Part shown: piece after piece, positions 4,559-5,456 of the stretch
How the letters are laid out: every line of letters begins with the position of its first letter
Position numbering within the stretch: position 1 is the stretch's first letter
NCBI GenBank assembly: GCA_017883345.1
Contig: JADGNT010000404.1
Coordinates: 1-5,456, forward strand
Length of the DNA stretch: 5,456 nucleotides
DNA from: Candidatus Solibacter sp.
GTDB taxonomy: Bacteria; Acidobacteriota; Terriglobia; Bryobacterales; Bryobacteraceae
Direction: 5' to 3'
The notes under the pieces: generated by a model
What the model saw: the letters and a program-made list of their open reading frames with translations, nothing else
What the model was told of the DNA's origin: nothing
Databases searched by the model: none
Program-made: the position numbers and the translations under genes

Positions 4559-5456
4559 TTACTGATGTAGTGCCGCATCCCAATGCGTCACCACGTGCAT
4601 CCGTCCGTCGTCAATTGGCGAGCGAGCCGTTTCGATCATGAGGAATTTCTGACCGTTTGCGGTTACGCCGTAAGTGCCGATGCAGTAGTTTTGGGTGAAG
4701 AGAGTGGCTTCTCCTGCACGGAAGAGCACCTTCGGAGAGCTTGTTTCCAAACTGAAGCCGGCCTTCACATCCACTGACATCACCTGGCCCTGCGCCGCCA
4801 TGTAAAACAGCTCCTTACCGTCCTTCCTCCACACCGGCGTGCAACCGCCGCTCGTCGAGATCTGACGGGTGTTCGTCATGGCAGGAAAACTGCTCACGTA
4901 GATCTCCGGCGCACCGGATTCGGGGGACATATATGCCAGCCAATGGCCATCCGGTGAGAATTGGAATCGGCCTTTGGCGTAAGGAGTGTCGAGAAGCACC
5001 GCCGGTTTTCGATCTTCCGAGGTTGGAAGGCTGAAAACCGTCTGTTCTTCGCGTTTGAAGAGGAGGAAGCGCCCATCCGGCGACCAAGCCTCGGGTTTGT
5101 TGGCCCTGCCATCTGTATAAAACGTTCTTGGGGAGCGTTCACCAAGGGTCAATTCCATCAAATCTATCTTTTCTCCCTCCTCCGCCTTGTAGGCTCCGTA
5201 CACAATCCGGCTGGAGTCAGGCGACCAGACGGGATCAGCATCCAGACCGTCACCGAAAGTCAAGCGCGACAGCACATTGGTATCGAGGTGCAGCAACCAG
5301 ATGTTCCAGTGCGTTCTATCCATTTTGTCGTTCCGGATGGACACGGCAGCCAGCCTCTCATCGGGAGAAAGGATAAGTTGGTTGTATTCGCGCGGTTCGC
5401 CTGCAGTTCCCAACCGCTGTCCGTCCCGGCGATACCAAACGATCTGGCTCTTCTGC
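4559..5456 (-). CDS. C-terminal PD40/TolB-like beta-propeller, probably of a serine/threonine kinase-type protein (partial)
   Basis: The frame is open from the right window edge to a TAA at 4559-4561, giving 298 visible codons; the start is outside. The sequence is a chain of PD40 (WD40-like) blades, each marked by an SPD-type core: LSPDERLAAVS, WSPDSSRIVYG, WSPDGRFLLF, FSPDGHWLAYMS, and the variant WRKDGKELFYM. The ending (YGVTANGQKFLMI) is typical. The entry SQIVWYRRDGQRLGTAGEP and these blades match the C-terminal half of the roughly 850-900-residue acidobacterial proteins with an N-terminal Ser/Thr kinase domain, a membrane segment and a propeller sensor. The kinase part is not visible, so a stand-alone propeller, or one fused to a winged-helix regulator, is also possible. 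The propeller would act as a ligand- or protein-binding platform. It converges on the toxin-antitoxin operon. Confidence 0.85.
   Translation of the reverse strand, partial: QKSQIVWYRRDGQRLGTAGEPREYNQLILSPDERLAAVSIRNDKMDRTHWNIWLLHLDTNVLSRLTFGDGLDADPVWSPDSSRIVYGAYKAEEGEKIDLMELTLGERSPRTFYTDGRANKPEAWSPDGRFLLFKREEQTVFSLPTSEDRKPAVLLDTPYAKGRFQFSPDGHWLAYMSPESGAPEIYVSSFPAMTNTRQISTSGGCTPVWRKDGKELFYMAAQGQVMSVDVKAGFSLETSSPKVLFRAGEATLFTQNYCIGTYGVTANGQKFLMIETARSPIDDGRMHVVTHWDAALHQ

Overview
The window looks like a chromosomal piece from a GC-rich member of the Acidobacteriota, most likely the Solibacter/Bryobacter group. This is an inference from family resemblance: the partial gene at the right end resembles the C-terminal PD40 propeller of the long serine/threonine kinases common in that group, the secreted esterase is of a type frequent there, and the intergenic DNA holds short repeats of kinds seen in large acidobacterial, planctomycete and deltaproteobacterial genomes. 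No rRNA, tRNA, CRISPR array or insertion sequence was seen.

Layout. Positions 2-265 (+) are the last 87 codons of a probable outer-membrane beta-barrel protein. It is followed by a 55-bp REP-like imperfect palindrome (273-327) and a weak terminator-like hairpin (347-370). On the minus strand come a short homoserine dehydrogenase (453-1418, TTG start) and, 255 bp upstream of it, a secreted Esterase_D-like hydrolase with a signal peptide (1674-2801). The gap between these two genes carries two diverged copies of a C/T-rich 'ctctgcg' repeat and a 10-bp-stem palindrome over the esterase stop codon.

Between the esterase and the right-hand gene lies a small accessory island. It holds a decayed VapC-type PIN toxin (2882-3238) that lacks its N-terminus and one active-site Asp. 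After that comes an apparently intact HigBA2-type toxin-antitoxin operon: RelE/HigB-like toxin at 3496-3867 and XRE-family antitoxin at 3842-4183, overlapping by 26 nt. The operon has a clear sigma-70-type promoter (TTGACA, 17 bp, TATGCT), and a perfect 17-bp palindrome, the likely operator, sits inside the promoter spacer. The toxin's GTG lies only 6 nt past the -10 box, which implies a leaderless transcript.

A 375-bp non-coding stretch with inverted repeats (4184-4558) separates this operon from the convergent 3' part of the PD40 propeller gene (4559 to beyond 5456, minus strand). The genes do not form one pathway. The window is three housekeeping or secreted-function genes plus one large signalling-type gene, with a toxin-antitoxin island between them. 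I found nothing that I would call an undescribed system. The most informative items are the compact leaderless HigBA2 promoter/operator, the PIN toxin remnant beside it, and the several families of intergenic repeats.
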